Positions 62,716-64,000 of a stretch of DNA of 64,000 bases are shown in pieces; within the stretch, counting starts at the first letter, position 1; each line of letters starts with the position of its first letter. The notes below the pieces were generated by a model that did not search any database, was not told where the DNA came from, and was given only the letters and a program-made list of their open reading frames with translations. The translations under genes were made by a program, and so were the position numbers. Source of the stretch: Rhinopomastus cyanomelas (Eukaryota > Chordata > Aves > Bucerotiformes > Rhinopomastidae); the NCBI GenBank assembly GCA_013400115.1, contig VXBP01007098.1, positions 2,026,513-2,090,512 on the forward strand, in the 5' to 3' direction.

Positions 62716-64000
62716 GTTGAAATTACTGCACTTCTTGTATATAATGACCACAGGCAGAGAAGCGCCTTTGTACTCGTGTAGCTCGCTGTAGGTGATAACA
62801 GACATACTTTCTCTCATTTAACACATAACAAGAGTAGTGTTTCTTCCAAGTGACAACAGTAGCAGTTACCTTTATGGCTTATCTTCAAACACCAACTCAA
62901 CACAATGGTTTTGTCAGAAGACATGACAACCCAAACCTAAGAAAAACTCCAGTGGTTTCACTAGTTAGCTCCAGAGTTAGCTCCAGAGTTAGCTCCAGAG
63001 TTAGCTCCAGAGTTAGCTCCAGAGTTAGCTCCAGAGTTAGCTCCAGAGTTAGCTCCAGAGTTAGCTCCAGAGTTAGCTCCAGAGTTAGCTCCAGAGTGTG
63101 CTGGAGCACATTGACATAGCATAACCTTAAACTAATTCCTACCTTGTCCTAACTCCTATCACAGGTTCCATACAGTGAAATGTTAAACATTTTTCTCTCT
63201 GAGCCTCAGACAAAGAGAGCAGAGGAGTAACGACAAAACTGCTGAGAAAACATGCCGAGGGGCTTGTAAATACAATGGGTTGTTTTGCTTTGCATTAGTC
63301 CAATGAACAAAATTATTCTCCCACTGGGTTTGCATTCATCGCCAATTAGAATTTTTGCATGACAAACCTAGAGCATCCTGCTGAACCCAAATCACAGCTG
63401 GCAATTCTGCAGCCCAGTGTGGCCAGGCAACAGCTTCCTTCCAAACAGTTCCCTCCATTGCTAAAGAGAAGGACCACTAAGAACTAGAACATGAATGAAC
63501 ACCTGTTGTCCTGACAACCTTACAAAGCAAAACTAAGACCTTACTATAGCAAACCAGCAAAGACAACCTGGTCATCCCCAACAGCAACTAACTGCTCAAG
63601 AGCAGCTGGCCATCAAAGTAAGCAAGATGAGCACCACAAAATACCTCTAAAATACAGGTAAAGTACCTAGATATGTTTTCCTTGAAAGTACTTGAGATAT
63701 CTCGCAGGACGAAATAAAGAGTTTGGAACAGAAAGCCACAAATGAAAACAGAGAAAAGGGTGATCTTGGGTGAGACATCACCCACAAAGCTAAACAAATG
63801 GAATACAAAATTCAAACCAAAAAGCACACAGACCAAAGCTCCATGTCTTTCACAACTGCCTTTTCCATCCAGTACAGGAGACAGAACTGCTTTTGCAGTT
63901 ACAGTTTTGCTAACTCCACCTTCATCACAGTGTTCTACATCCCCACAAGAAATGAAAAAAAGCAGCATTTGAAGAGTTCCTGCATTTATAACACTTAGAG
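62716..64000. other. non-coding with minisatellite
   Basis: Holds the 12-bp array. An open minus frame of 126 codons (63588-63968) encodes a hydrophobic peptide that I do not recognise. Confidence 0.55.
62963..63094. repeat. minisatellite, 12 bp x 11 perfect copies
   Basis: Eleven uninterrupted identical copies of AGTTAGCTCCAG (132 bases), the only sizeable tandem array in the window. A multiple of three, so both strands stay open across it (VSSR on plus, LELT on minus), which creates spurious ORFs. Confidence 0.98.

Noticed and set aside
62963..63094. CRISPR-like repeat array
   Set aside because: Units are 12 bp and contiguous with no spacers, and the genome is avian.
62850..63119. Repetitive protein (VSSR or LELT) across 62963-63094
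   Set aside because: An artefact of a 12-bp tandem array staying open in several frames.
63588..63968. 126-codon minus-strand frame encoding a hydrophobic, membrane-like peptide
   Set aside because: No family recognised, weak downstream donor (GTACTT), and T-rich DNA readily yields hydrophobic frames. I considered a neighbouring membrane-protein exon (for example a pecanex-type gene) but the sequence did not match what I know.
23121..64000. Endogenous retrovirus or a multi-gene system
   Set aside because: No gag, pol or env blocks, LTR pairs or gene clusters were recognised. Repeats seen here are CR1 fragments.

Overview
The window is nuclear DNA of a bird. It holds one recognisable protein-coding gene split into small exons by kilobase introns. 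Around it are roughly 33 fragments of CR1 LINE retrotransposons, whose 3' ends carry the avian tail signature (GGTTGGAAGGGACC followed by ATAGAATC-type octamers, read on the opposite strand). No bacterial, organellar or viral gene layout is present. I did not try to name the species.

Positions 1275-22907, minus strand, carry the first six coding exons of SIPA1L2 (a SPAR-family Rap GTPase-activating protein). They run from the start codon into the RapGAP domain and include the exon with the predicted catalytic asparagine. All six exon boundaries fall on GT/AG sites and the phases join without a break, giving 741 complete codons with no internal stop. The rest of the gene (remaining RapGAP, PDZ, C-terminal coiled coil) lies beyond position 1. 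A 5'-UTR segment of about 213 bases precedes the start codon and contains four very short upstream ORFs. Intron 3' of exon 5 contains a candidate in-frame 78-base cassette exon.

Positions 23121-64000 lie 5' of the coding region. They look like the long first intron(s) and/or upstream flank of SIPA1L2. I see no CpG island, so the main promoter is probably outside the window. This 40 kb holds about 29 of the 33 CR1 fragments, against four in the first 24 kb. It also contains a candidate 76-base non-coding upstream exon (41831-41906), a perfect 12-bp x 11 minisatellite (62963-63094), a 60-bp tandem duplication (58085-58204), and nested CR1 insertions (36647-37570; 59215-60215).

I found no undescribed multi-gene system. 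The observations most worth following up are the two candidate exons, the upstream-ORF cluster, the minisatellite, and a CR1 fragment that kept its ORF1 region instead of its 3' end.
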